A DNA stretch of 64,000 bases from a virus. Each line of letters begins with the position of its first letter. The first letter of the stretch is position 1. Location of the stretch: the IMG/VR virus record IMGVR_UViG_3300027749_005140, positions 64,001 to 128,000 of that record; one strand, written 5' to 3'. Made by a program: the position numbers and the translations under genes. The notes below the pieces were generated by a model. That model searched no databases. It saw only the letters and a program-made list of their open reading frames with translations, and was not told the origin of the DNA. This document shows positions 7,544 through 14,629 of the stretch, piece after piece.

Positions 7544-7632
7544 AGTCGTGTGGTGGCAAAGGTTGCCGACCTGCCTGTCACGCAGGGTTGTCTTCGGACA
7601 TTTGTATGCCGGTTCGAGTCCGGTCACGACTG
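7544..7632 (+). tRNA. tRNA-Asp-like (GTC) with long UUCG variable arm
   Basis: Acceptor AGTCGTG/CACGACT with G73, anticodon stem CCTGC/GCAGG, loop CTGTCAC (anticodon GTC at 7577-7579), T arm GCCGG-TTCGAGT-CCGGT. The variable region is 21 nt and holds the hairpin TGTC-TTCG-GACA (7589-7600), so this is a class II-shaped tRNA. Ordinary tRNA-Asp is class I, as in the second Asp gene at 7800. Confidence 0.7.
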
Positions 7633-7640
7633 CAATATAC

Positions 7641-7713
7641 TGGAGTATCGTATAATGGCTAATTACCTCGCACTTTGACTGCGATAATATAGGTTCGATT
7701 CCTATTACTCCAA
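7641..7713 (+). tRNA. tRNA-Gln (TTG)
   Basis: Acceptor TGGAGTA/TACTCCA, anticodon stem TCGCA/TGCGA, loop CTTTGAC with TTG at 7675-7677, T arm ATAGG-TTCGATT-CCTAT, A73. Canonical 73-nt gene without encoded CCA. Confidence 0.9.
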
Positions 7714-7718
7714 CAACA

Positions 7719-7793
7719 CGCGTAACGATCCACAGAGAGAGGTTACCCGACTTGGTATCGGGGTTATTGTCAGTTCGAGTCTGACTTACGCGA
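7719..7793 (+). tRNA. tRNA-Pro (TGG)
   Basis: Acceptor CGCGTAA/TTACGCG, anticodon stem CCCGA/TCGGG, loop CTTGGTA with TGG at 7753-7755, 6-nt variable loop, T arm GTCAG-TTCGAGT-CTGAC, A73. Class I. Confidence 0.9.
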
Positions 7794-7799
7794 CGAAAT

Positions 7800-7871
7800 A
7801 GTGCTGTAGCTCAGTGGAAGAGTGTCTGGTTGTCGCCCAGAAGGTCGCGGGTTCAATCCCCGTCAGTACTG
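7800..7871 (+). tRNA. tRNA-Asp (GTC)
   Basis: Acceptor AGTGCTG/CAGTACT (one G-U), anticodon stem TCTGG/CCAGA, loop TTGTCGC with GTC at 7832-7834, T arm GCGGG-TTCAATC-CCCGT, G73. Class I. It completes the second Gln-Pro-Asp triplet. Confidence 0.9.
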
Positions 7872-7903
7872 CAATTTCGATTCCGATAGGGACCGATAAT
7901 TAT

Positions 7904-7913
7904 TTAATATATA
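7904..7913 (+). promoter_or_regulatory. TTAATATATA box before nuclease gene
   Basis: Exact motif 20 nt upstream of the ATG at 7934. Confidence 0.4.
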
Positions 7914-7933
7914 TAATAAAATAATTATTTATT

Positions 7934-8761
7934 ATGTATGAAAAAGTTTGTAAGTGGTGTGGTAATTTAATCTCTGTTGAAAAACAACAATCATTTGCAT
8001 CACATGTCGCTGGATGTATTATGAATCCAAAAGTAGAAGAACGATACAAAAAGAATAGTGAGAGATTCAAGGGTGTTCTAAAGGTTGAACGAACTGAAAT
8101 AGTTAAAGAGTGTCCTAAATGTAAAGAAATTTTTAAAGTAATTGCAACTGAATCAGAAATTAGACGTAATAAGGTCAGATTATTTTGTTCTAGAAAGTGT
8201 TCAAATGCAAGAATACATTCGGAGTTGACTAAAGAAAAAATGTCATCGGCATCAATTGGTATTATTCCTTATAATAAAGGAATTAAAAAAATTAAAAAAT
8301 TTACTTGTGTTAAATGTGGTAAAGAAGGTATTATAAAAAAATATAATAATAAACAAAAGTATCACTCAGAATGTTGGAGATTATCATCTGGTGGTATAAG
8401 ACAGGGTAGTAGTAGAGGTAAAAAGGGTTGGTATAAAGGTTACTGGTGTGATAGTAGTTATGAACTAGCATATCTTATTTACAATTTAGATAATTCTATT
8501 TTGATTGAAAGAAATAAAAATGGTTTTGAATATACTCATAATGATGAAAAACATTTATTCTATCCGGATTTCATAATAGGAGGTAAATATATTGAGATAA
8601 AGAATTATAAATCAGAACTTACTGATAGTAAAATATCACAATTTCCATATGAAATAGAAATATATTATAAAGAAGAAATGAAACCATTCATAGAATATGT
8701 AAAAAATAAATATGGTAAGGATTTCATAAAATTATATGAAGAAAATAAAATGGCGTTGTAG
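7934..8761 (+). CDS. Free-standing homing endonuclease with zinc fingers and PD-(D/E)XK-like domain
   Basis: This 275-residue protein has at least three Cys-rich fingers: CKWCGN with a distal H and C (residues 7-28), ECPKCKEIF followed by FCSRKCSN, and CVKCGKEG followed by HSEC. The C-terminal part, from GWYKGYWCDSSYELAYL on, contains YPDFIIGGKYIEIKNYK. That is the D-x(n)-E-x-K core of PD-(D/E)XK nucleases found in phage homing enzymes. The final codons (Met-Ala-Leu-stop) are supplied by the 5' end of the tRNA at 8752, so gene and tRNA overlap by 10 nt. Its position beside tRNA genes fits a mobile nuclease that inserted next to its target. Confidence 0.75.
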   Translation: MYEKVCKWCGNLISVEKQQSFASHVAGCIMNPKVEERYKKNSERFKGVLKVERTEIVKECPKCKEIFKVIATESEIRRNKVRLFCSRKCSNARIHSELTKEKMSSASIGIIPYNKGIKKIKKFTCVKCGKEGIIKKYNNKQKYHSECWRLSSGGIRQGSSRGKKGWYKGYWCDSSYELAYLIYNLDNSILIERNKNGFEYTHNDEKHLFYPDFIIGGKYIEIKNYKSELTDSKISQFPYEIEIYYKEEMKPFIEYVKNKYGKDFIKLYEENKMAL

Positions 8762-8823
8762 CTCAGAGGCAGAGCAGTCGGTTCATATCCGTCAGGACGG
8801 GATCTCGGAATTCCCCAACGCTA
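8752..8823 (+). tRNA. tRNA-Met-like (CAT) with deviant T arm
   Basis: Acceptor GGCGTTG/CAACGCT (G1-U72 wobble), D arm GCTC...GAGC, anticodon stem GTCGG/CCGTC with one T-T mismatch, loop TTCATAT with CAT at 8784-8786, A73. The T arm is unusual: GGGAT/TTCCC gives a T-T closing mismatch and the loop CTCGGAA lacks the TTC start. It could be elongator Met or Ile (lysidine-modified); the initiator is unlikely because position 1-72 is paired. Confidence 0.7.
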
Positions 8824-8831
8824 CAAAATAA

Positions 8832-8855
8832 AAAACCTCTCAAATGAGAGGTTTT
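8832..8855. terminator. Bidirectional terminator
   Basis: AAAACCTCTC / GAGAGGTTTT hairpin with flanking A and T runs, between the tRNA and a converging minus-strand gene. Confidence 0.8.
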
Positions 8856-8860
8856 ATTTG

Positions 8861-9055
8861 TTAGTTTTCTAATACCTTATCGATATTAGCTTCTCTAACT
8901 TTAGCTTTTACAATACTTGGACTTTGCATATCCTCGTCTGTAATTCCTAATTGAGTTTTGATGATATTTAATAAATATCTTTCATTCTCCCATTTGTAGT
9001 TTGGTGCTTCTGACATATCTTCTGACATCATTCCACCACTAAAACTTTTGTTCAT
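8861..9055 (-). CDS. Small protein of unknown function
   Basis: 64 residues, starting MNKSFSGGMMSEDMSEAP, with a helical C-terminal half (YLLNIIKTQLGITDEDM). No family recognised. It is a single gene between the shared terminator and a divergent intergenic spacer. Confidence 0.55.
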   Translation of the reverse strand: MNKSFSGGMMSEDMSEAPNYKWENERYLLNIIKTQLGITDEDMQSPSIVKAKVREANIDKVLEN

Positions 9056-9076
9056 AGTAAATTGTTATTTTTTAAA

Positions 9077-9085
9077 TTATATATA
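9077..9085 (+). promoter_or_regulatory. TTATATATA box (variant of TTAATATATA)
   Basis: Variant motif 23 nt before the ATG at 9109. Confidence 0.3.
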
Positions 9086-9108
9086 GAAACATAAAATAAG
9101 TTTAACCA

Positions 9109-9360
9109 ATGAAAACATTAATAGTAAAATCTCCAACACAGCTTTGGACTATTCTTAAAAATAAAGAAGAGATTTTTGAATCCAATAGAGAATTAGAAAG
9201 ATTTATCTTTGTTACAGAAAAATTCATCAAAGGATGTCAATGTGGCTCAGATAACCAAACCTTAATGGATAATCAATATAACTTTATCTCAACAAGTGAA
9301 GAAATCATTTCGCTTTTAAAATTAGAATTAGGATATGATGAAATTATCTTTGATAAATAA
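9109..9360 (+). CDS. Small protein of unknown function
   Basis: 83 residues, MKTLIVKSPTQLWTILKNKE..., with a central CQC pair and a C-terminal hydrophobic helix. No family recognised. The last codons contain the TTG element of the promoter for the next gene. Confidence 0.55.
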   Translation: MKTLIVKSPTQLWTILKNKEEIFESNRELERFIFVTEKFIKGCQCGSDNQTLMDNQYNFISTSEEIISLLKLELGYDEIIFDK

Positions 9361-9379
9361 ATAACTTTTCGTATCTTTG
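9350..9379 (+). promoter_or_regulatory. Bacteroidota-type promoter TTG-N19-TATCTTTG
   Basis: TTG 9350-9352, TATCTTTG 9372-9379, spacing 19 nt. It drives the four-gene operon starting at 9398. Confidence 0.7.
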
Positions 9380-9397
9380 TAATTAAATATATACATT

Positions 9398-9853
9398 ATG
9401 ATGAAACGTGTATATAAAGTAAGATATTCAAAATCCTCATTAGAACTAAATGATGATTATGATAACCTATCCGACTTTGAGAAAGAACAAATTTCAGAAT
9501 TAGATGCTGAAGGTTTTTTTGATTACGAAGATAATAGTATTTATTGTTGTTATGTTATATCAACACCCGTAGAAGTAGTAAAATATAGTAAGATACTTAC
9601 TAATAATTTAATTCAACACGAGTACCTAGATTTATCACAAGAAATTCTAAATAACAAAATAGATATAGAGTTAGAATTAGAAGATAAATTAGATGAAAAG
9701 AATTTATTTAAGTATGATTTCTTTTTAGATGATTTAGAACACTGGATTTATAATAACTTAGAAATAGACATCGTTCTCGATAGAATAACCGATGTCGGAA
9801 TAAACTCATTAAGACAAGTCGAGAAAGACTTTTTAAAACATTACACAGTATGA
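9398..9853 (+). CDS. Acidic protein of unknown function, first gene of cREC operon
   Basis: 151 residues, rich in Asp and Glu (DDYDNLSDFEKEQISELDAEG), without a recognised family. It overlaps the next gene by 4 nt (ATGA), implying translational coupling. A second Met directly follows the first, so the start could be one codon later. Confidence 0.6.
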   Translation: MMKRVYKVRYSKSSLELNDDYDNLSDFEKEQISELDAEGFFDYEDNSIYCCYVISTPVEVVKYSKILTNNLIQHEYLDLSQEILNNKIDIELELEDKLDEKNLFKYDFFLDDLEHWIYNNLEIDIVLDRITDVGINSLRQVEKDFLKHYTV

Positions 9854-10263
9854 TAGTATTTTTAGATGATATCCGAATCCCATCAATGTCTCACAATTTG
9901 AGTAAAGGTCTCGGTGTGGACTATTCTGATAAAAATAAATGGGTAATAGTTAGAGATTACTTTGAGTTTATTGACTTAGTAGACAAACATTTTGACGAAA
10001 TTGATTTGATTTCTTTTGACCACGATTTAGCTTGCTATAAAGATGGTGTTGAGTTCACTGGTAAGTCTGCAGTTGATTATTTAATTGATTACTGTTTAGA
10101 TCATAATAAAAAGTTTCCAGATTGGTATGCTCATACAGACAACACTTCTGGAAAAAGAAATATAATAGGAGCGATATTAAACTACATAAATAAAGTAGAA
10201 GGTAAAGATATTACAAACTTTAGATACTACCACAATGGTATCGTAAACAACAAACCAGTATGA
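9850..10263 (+). CDS. Cyclic-phosphate-processing receiver-domain protein (cREC)
   Basis: The 137-residue protein is a receiver-like fold with FLDDIRIP (residues 4-11), LISFDHDLA (residues 56-64) and a TG-K-x-A-x-x-Y-L-I-x-Y-C helix. It ends with P-x-W-x-x-HTDNTSGKRNI. These are the hallmarks of the family described as cyclic-phosphate-processing receiver domains, predicted from genome context to act on 2',3'-cyclic phosphate RNA ends. This is not a phosphorelay receiver in its usual setting, as no kinase is present. With the 5'-kinase (13295) and RNA ligase (49666) it would complete an RNA-repair set. It overlaps both neighbours by 4 nt. Confidence 0.75.
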   Translation: MIVFLDDIRIPSMSHNLSKGLGVDYSDKNKWVIVRDYFEFIDLVDKHFDEIDLISFDHDLACYKDGVEFTGKSAVDYLIDYCLDHNKKFPDWYAHTDNTSGKRNIIGAILNYINKVEGKDITNFRYYHNGIVNNKPV

Positions 10264-10583
10264 CATTTTTAGATACACATCTAATTATTAAAATTAGAGA
10301 TAAAGTAAAAGCCATAGATCATATCGGATTTATATGGCTTGATAGACCTATCTATGATAAGAAATTTGTCATTGATAGAATTAAATTAGATCCTTATGAG
10401 TGTGAAGAGATAATGCCAATCAGTTGGTATGCAGTAAGTCCTAAAGCACGTTTAAAGATTTATAACGCATTACGTAGAGAAGAAGTTTATATTAAACAAA
10501 AATTAAATGAAAATGATGCTTGGTGTAACTATTACATAAACATTAAACCAAGTCAAAAATTAAAGAAAAATGAACTTAGATAA
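10260..10583 (+). CDS. Unknown protein in cREC operon
   Basis: 107 residues, basic, with aromatic-rich stretches (IGFIWLDRPIYDKKF, AWCNYYINI). No family recognised. Translation is coupled to the genes on both sides by ATGA-type and 14-nt overlaps, suggesting a shared function. Confidence 0.6.
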   Translation: MTFLDTHLIIKIRDKVKAIDHIGFIWLDRPIYDKKFVIDRIKLDPYECEEIMPISWYAVSPKARLKIYNALRREEVYIKQKLNENDAWCNYYINIKPSQKLKKNELR

Positions 10584-11292
10584 AATAGATTTACATTATC
10601 GTTGTGTCGATATAGATTATCACACAGAATATGATTGCGAGAATAATGGCTGTAATGATGAAGGAATTTGTCGTTGTGGTAGTATTCATGACGCAGTGGT
10701 TACACGTGTTGATATTTCTCAAATGGTAAATCTAATTTATGATGAACTGTTTGATAGTAGTACTGTTTTAGGTAAAAGAGAAGATAGATTAAATCAATTA
10801 CTATATGGTATAGGTGAAGACATAAACCGTTATACTATTGACAGAGTTTTAAGAAAATATAAAATATGGGAACCAGATAACTTTGATGTTGAAGTTTGTG
10901 GTGGATACTATGGTCAAGAAATAGAGGGTACGTTCATTATTAAAAACATTTCAGATAAAATAGAGGCAGAATTAGACATAGCTTTTTCTATTGAAGATCT
11001 ATCCGGTAGAGTTGAGTATTTATTAGGTTTAGAGTATGGTAGTTTACTACCAGAGTTAGAGAATTGTCAATACGAAATAATCGAACTTGATAAAAGTGAA
11101 ATAAACTTTGGTGCTATAGAACATCATAGTAAAGTAAAGAAAAAAGATCTAGAGTTCTATAGTGATAAAAACTATAAAGGTATACGAGGTGTTGTTACAT
11201 TTAGTAGAGGTAAATATCGACTAATCGATGGATATCATAGAGTTCATACAACTGCAGGACATAAAGTAAAAGTTCTAAAAGCGTTTAAATAG
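10570..11292 (+). CDS. ParB/sulfiredoxin-fold-like protein with Cys-rich N-terminus
   Basis: In this 240-residue protein the C-terminus reads GKYRLIDGYHRV, matching the LIDGxHR motif of the ParB/Srx nuclease-like fold, preceded by a strand GIRGVVTFSRG. The N-terminus holds a cluster Cys-x4-Cys-x5-Cys-x-Cys (about residues 18-31) that may bind a metal. The middle part has VCGGYYGQEIEG and FSIEDLSGRVEYLLG. ParB-like folds in phages act as nucleases, NTPases or kinases; which applies here is not readable. It is the last gene of the operon, and a perfect-palindrome terminator starts at its stop codon. Confidence 0.5.
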   Translation: MNLDKIDLHYRCVDIDYHTEYDCENNGCNDEGICRCGSIHDAVVTRVDISQMVNLIYDELFDSSTVLGKREDRLNQLLYGIGEDINRYTIDRVLRKYKIWEPDNFDVEVCGGYYGQEIEGTFIIKNISDKIEAELDIAFSIEDLSGRVEYLLGLEYGSLLPELENCQYEIIELDKSEINFGAIEHHSKVKKKDLEFYSDKNYKGIRGVVTFSRGKYRLIDGYHRVHTTAGHKVKVLKAFK

Positions 11293-11320
11293 AAAAAGAC
11301 TCCAATTGGAGTCTTTTTCT
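11291..11320. terminator. Bidirectional terminator (30-nt perfect palindrome)
   Basis: AGAAAAAGACTCC followed by AATT and the exact complement arm. It lies between convergent genes and overlaps both stop codons. Confidence 0.85.
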
Positions 11321-13220
11321 ATTTAAACCATTTTTCTATAAATTCAGATCTTTGTGGCCAATAATGAGGATCTAAATCATCATCTAATTTTTGACTCTCT
11401 ATAATCTCATCTATTTTAGTTTTCAACTCTTCAACTGTTATAAGTGGTTTGTCTCTAAATAAAGTAGGTTTATCTTTATAAGTTTCTATATCAGTATAAT
11501 AATCAAACCAATCAGTTATTCTTCTGTATTTATCAAGATTATCATCATCATCACTTACTTTATCAATTTCATATCCAAGTAATTTAGCATCTTCTTTTGT
11601 TAGATAGAAGTATTCTTTTTCGTTATCAGTTTTTAGTAGATAAGTTTCTATTTTGAAAATATTTAAAACATATTCATTTTTATAATCTAATGTAAGCAGT
11701 TCTAATTTAATCGCTTCTTTATCTCTCCAATCACGATCTTCGACTTTTAGCTCGTTATACCATACCTTCTCTTTTACCTTACCCATTAAGATAATAGTAT
11801 CTTTATCATCTTTGTGATAATATTCATCACCCCAACCACCTGAAATTGTACCATCATCATCAACACTCGTAACTGTTGTAACCCCATCTTCTTCAAATAT
11901 ATAATCTTGATAATCATCACACCAAATGGCATTATCACTATGATAGTATTGATCATCCCATTCTGACCAAGAAAGATCGTCATATCCATCTGGATAAACA
12001 CCTGCACGAGAACCTCTTGTAACACGAATAGAATCTTCTCTGTATATCCAATCTCCTAATCTTTCAGAATAGATTGCATCATCTCTCTCAATATCACAAT
12101 CATGCCAATCAGAATAAACCGTATCACTTATTTCAGTATAACCACCAGAAGTACTATCTAAAATATAACATCCAATATGTTCATTCTCTTCAGTATCATT
12201 ATCATTAGTAAGTATTCCAGTCTTTGGATCATATCTTCTAAATGTGTCAACATAAGGAAATCTATTATATTCCTTACGATTAAGTTGAACCTTTAACTCT
12301 AGTTTATAATTCTGATCTTCGAATGTTACTGAATCTAGACTATGATGATTATTATGTGTTTTATAAGCCCAACCTCTTTCAATCGCATAAGTTCTAAACT
12401 TTTCTATATCAGAATCTTTTATAGTATATTGTCTGTCTAAAAAATAATCAATATCTAAGTGATCTTCTTCAGGAACTGTATTACTATCATCAATTACTTT
12501 CCAAATAAGTGATCTTCCAATTAGTTTATCATCTTCTAATAAAACTAACATTCTACACACCTCTGGATTAGAAGTATAAAGTTCGAATGTTCCTTTTTCT
12601 GCCCTTGCCATACAAGAACTTCCTAATGAACCATTCATAATCTTATAATTATTATAATCATACCAGTAAGCGATTTCTTCACCTGATACTTCAATAAATC
12701 TTTCACCACTTTGTTCTAATGTAGATTTGAATTTATTTACAAATTCTTCTACTTCTCTTGCTGTAAATTTACTAGGGAATATATTATTTATAAAACGACC
12801 TAATTTAATAGGATTTCTAGCTTTTTCATATGGATCTGCATCACCTAACATACCTTGTCCTCTCAAAGGAGATTCACTCCTGACAGTATTAGCTCCACTA
12901 TGTAAGTCCCATATATCGTCACCAATAAGTGGATCATTGTTTAATGTGTCTTCTAAACCCTCTTCATCAAAAACATCAGAGAATCTATCACCTAGAATCT
13001 TTTTAGTATTCTTCATCGTTGTAAATGAAACATAACCTTCTTTATCTAAATTGACAAATGTTATGTCTGGTTTTATATCAGTTTTCTCAGTATCTAAAAG
13101 TGTTTTAGAAATAGGTTCACTAGATAGTTTATTTAAAACCCTTTTAAATGGTGGTGCATAAAATATTACTGACTCATTTAGTAATCTTTCAAGTATAAAA
13201 TCATTATATTTACTTATCAT
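11319..13220 (-). CDS. Large acidic protein with capsid-tag-like N-terminus and Tyr/Trp/Asp repeats
   Basis: The 633-residue protein begins MISKYNDFILERLLNES, close to the MKxxxEFIxE capsid-targeting peptide of T4 internal proteins; LNE-S could be a protease site. Residues 140-300 contain GSLGSSCM (197-204), ELYTSNPEVCRMLVLLEDD and IGRSLIWKV, a block I associate with large-phage proteins of unknown role. Residues about 360-470 hold repeated aromatic acidic units such as ERLGDWIYREDSI, WDDQYYHSDNAIW and YQDYIFEEDGV, likely a small beta-hairpin repeat. No catalytic motif is certain. It may be a head-packaged effector, which is inference from the tag. A TTTATATATA box lies 27 nt upstream. Confidence 0.6.
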   Translation of the reverse strand: MISKYNDFILERLLNESVIFYAPPFKRVLNKLSSEPISKTLLDTEKTDIKPDITFVNLDKEGYVSFTTMKNTKKILGDRFSDVFDEEGLEDTLNNDPLIGDDIWDLHSGANTVRSESPLRGQGMLGDADPYEKARNPIKLGRFINNIFPSKFTAREVEEFVNKFKSTLEQSGERFIEVSGEEIAYWYDYNNYKIMNGSLGSSCMARAEKGTFELYTSNPEVCRMLVLLEDDKLIGRSLIWKVIDDSNTVPEEDHLDIDYFLDRQYTIKDSDIEKFRTYAIERGWAYKTHNNHHSLDSVTFEDQNYKLELKVQLNRKEYNRFPYVDTFRRYDPKTGILTNDNDTEENEHIGCYILDSTSGGYTEISDTVYSDWHDCDIERDDAIYSERLGDWIYREDSIRVTRGSRAGVYPDGYDDLSWSEWDDQYYHSDNAIWCDDYQDYIFEEDGVTTVTSVDDDGTISGGWGDEYYHKDDKDTIILMGKVKEKVWYNELKVEDRDWRDKEAIKLELLTLDYKNEYVLNIFKIETYLLKTDNEKEYFYLTKEDAKLLGYEIDKVSDDDDNLDKYRRITDWFDYYTDIETYKDKPTLFRDKPLITVEELKTKIDEIIESQKLDDDLDPHYWPQRSEFIEKWFK

Positions 13221-13247
13221 ATTATTATTAAAACTTTATTTATTTCT

Positions 13248-13257
13248 TATATATAAA
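13248..13257 (-). promoter_or_regulatory. TTTATATATA box (variant)
   Basis: Minus-strand variant box 27 nt before the ATG at 13220. It abuts the plus-strand promoter at 13260. Confidence 0.3.
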
Positions 13258-13259
13258 AA

Positions 13260-13289
13260 TTGTCATTCCGAATTTTATTCGTATATTTG
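13260..13289 (+). promoter_or_regulatory. Bacteroidota-type promoter TTG-N19-TATATTTG
   Basis: TTG 13260-13262 and TATATTTG 13282-13289, 19 nt apart. Only 5 nt separate the -7 box from the kinase ATG, so the transcript is probably leaderless. Confidence 0.75.
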
Positions 13290-13294
13290 TAATT

Positions 13295-13771
13295 ATGAAA
13301 ACAAAATCACCATTCGTTATAATATTATCAGGAATACCAATGTCTGGTAAATCTACTTGGGTAAGAGAAAACTACCCAGATGTTCTTGCTATATCCAGAG
13401 ACGAACTTGTTATGGAAGTTGCAGGTACAAGAGATTATAACTTAGCATTTAAAACTGTTGATCAAAAAGCAGTTGATAAATTATTGGCTAAAAGAATAAC
13501 TGATGCAGCTACTCAAAAAGTTGATGTTATCATCGACATGACTAACTTATCAAGAAAAGTAAGAGTAAAAAACCTTTCTTACTTCTCTAATGATTATTAC
13601 AAAGTATCTGTTGTATTACCAATACTAGATTCAGAAGAATACAAAAGGAGAAATGATTTTAGATTAGTAAACGAAAACAAATTCATACCACCATTTGTAA
13701 TTAAATCAATGATGGATTCTTTCGTTTTTCCAACAGATGATGAAGGTTTTGATAAAATAATTTTAGTATAA
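13295..13771 (+). CDS. pnk: Polynucleotide 5'-kinase (T4 Pnk kinase domain)
   Basis: The 158-residue protein has a P-loop GIPMSGKST (residues 14-22), then SRDE, which aligns with the NRDD of T4 Pnk, and IDMTNLSRKVR, which aligns with its DTNLNPERR lid region. The T4 protein of 301 residues has an added 3'-phosphatase domain; this one stops after the kinase. It should phosphorylate 5'-OH ends of nucleic acid. The missing 3'-phosphatase/cyclic phosphodiesterase step could be supplied by the cREC protein at 9850. The promoter leaves almost no 5' leader. Its stop overlaps the next start (TAATG). Confidence 0.8.
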   Translation: MKTKSPFVIILSGIPMSGKSTWVRENYPDVLAISRDELVMEVAGTRDYNLAFKTVDQKAVDKLLAKRITDAATQKVDVIIDMTNLSRKVRVKNLSYFSNDYYKVSVVLPILDSEEYKRRNDFRLVNENKFIPPFVIKSMMDSFVFPTDDEGFDKIILV

Positions 13772-14193
13772 TGGCATCAATTAAAAGTTTGGAACGTATG
13801 AAGGAATACATTAGACGTGCTAATGGTTCACCAGGTCCAGAAGGTATTTATCCCAAAGGATGGATAAAAAAGAAAGAAGAAAAAAACAAAAATATGGACA
13901 TAATAAACATTTTATTAGATGCAGTCGTTGCATCAGGAAAGAAATTTAGTGAAATACCTAAAGAGTCGGTTTATGCTTACCTTGAAAAGGCAGGAATAAA
14001 TAAAAGTAAATGGCAAGGTATCTATGAGACACTTGCGAGTAAATTTAAAGAAACTAAATCCACTGTTAAAATTGTAGAAGATAGAACACCTAAAAACATT
14101 GTAGATTATACTGAAAACAGTTCAAGAAATGATGTTATGAAGAGAGAACCGAGAAAAACTATTTTCTCCGAAATTAAAAAATTAACGAAATAA
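13771..14193 (+). CDS. Basic protein of unknown function, coupled to pnk
   Basis: 140 residues, highly basic (KGWIKKKEEKNKNMD), with a central helical stretch (DIINILLDAVVASGKKFSEI) that could be a small helix-turn-helix-like bundle. The 1-nt overlap with pnk implies co-translation. It might be a nucleic-acid-binding partner of the kinase; no family recognised. Confidence 0.55.
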   Translation: MASIKSLERMKEYIRRANGSPGPEGIYPKGWIKKKEEKNKNMDIINILLDAVVASGKKFSEIPKESVYAYLEKAGINKSKWQGIYETLASKFKETKSTVKIVEDRTPKNIVDYTENSSRNDVMKREPRKTIFSEIKKLTK

Positions 14194-14196
14194 TTT

Positions 14197-14227
14197 TTGG
14201 ATTTCTGGAGTAATCACCGTATATTTG
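14197..14227 (+). promoter_or_regulatory. Bacteroidota-type promoter with 29-nt conserved module
   Basis: TTG 14197-14199 and TATATTTG 14220-14227 (20 nt apart). The 29 nt from 14217 to 14245 are identical to 45214-45242 before another small gene, and the first 20 match 61880-61899. Confidence 0.75.
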
Positions 14228-14248
14228 TACTCTAATAAAGAAACAGAT

Positions 14249-14584
14249 ATGACAAACTTCGACAACTTAAAATTTATTGATGGTGATTTCTTAACTACTG
14301 AAAGTCTTGCAGATATGATCTATGAGAACGAAGGTTCTTTTACACAAAAAGATCAATCTATGTCATTTGATGTAGATGGGAAAGATGTTACCGTAAACTA
14401 TGAGGTTTATGTTGAAGGAACTATCGAAGAAGAAAGTGGTGACTATTGGACACCAGGATCTTGTGATGTAGAACTTACTGATGTTGATGTTACTATCAAC
14501 GAAGTTTTTATCGATGGTGTGTTAGTAGATCTTGATACAGAAGACTTTTTTAAAGTAGAAACGTTATTAAAAAATAGTTTATAA
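14249..14584 (+). CDS. Acidic beta-rich protein of unknown function
   Basis: 111 residues, MTNFDNLKFIDGDFL..., strongly acidic with alternating-strand patterns (KDVTVNYEVYVEGTI, DVELTDVDVTINEVF). No family recognised. The start at 14249 is preferred because an upstream in-frame TTG at 14225 lies within the promoter -7 box. A terminator follows the stop, so it is monocistronic. Confidence 0.6.
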   Translation: MTNFDNLKFIDGDFLTTESLADMIYENEGSFTQKDQSMSFDVDGKDVTVNYEVYVEGTIEEESGDYWTPGSCDVELTDVDVTINEVFIDGVLVDLDTEDFFKVETLLKNSL

Positions 14585-14617
14585 TAAAAAAACCCAGATT
14601 TTTATCTGGGTTTTTTT
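14585..14617 (+). terminator. Rho-independent terminator
   Basis: AAAAAACCCAGA / TCTGGGTTTTTT hairpin right after the stop. Its T run merges into the next TTATATATA box. Confidence 0.85.
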
Positions 14618-14624
14618 ATATATA
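14616..14624 (+). promoter_or_regulatory. TTATATATA box (variant)
   Basis: Variant box then spacer GTATT and ATG at 14630, the same layout as before 7197. Confidence 0.35.
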
Positions 14625-14629
14625 GTATT

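Noticed and set aside
7451-7632. Calling the two long-arm tRNAs Leu, Ser or Tyr
   Set aside because: Their clean 7-nt anticodon loops read TGG and GTC, so identity by anticodon is Pro and Asp despite the class II arms.
7326-7678. Open frames across the tRNA cluster
   Set aside because: They coincide with tRNA acceptor/anticodon stems on both strands and have no promoter or family match.
12727-13035. Plus-strand frame inside the tagged 633-residue gene
   Set aside because: It is antisense to a gene with tag, box and consistent coding pattern.
14225-14248. TTG start extending the 14249 protein
   Set aside because: It lies at the end of the promoter's TATATTTG box.
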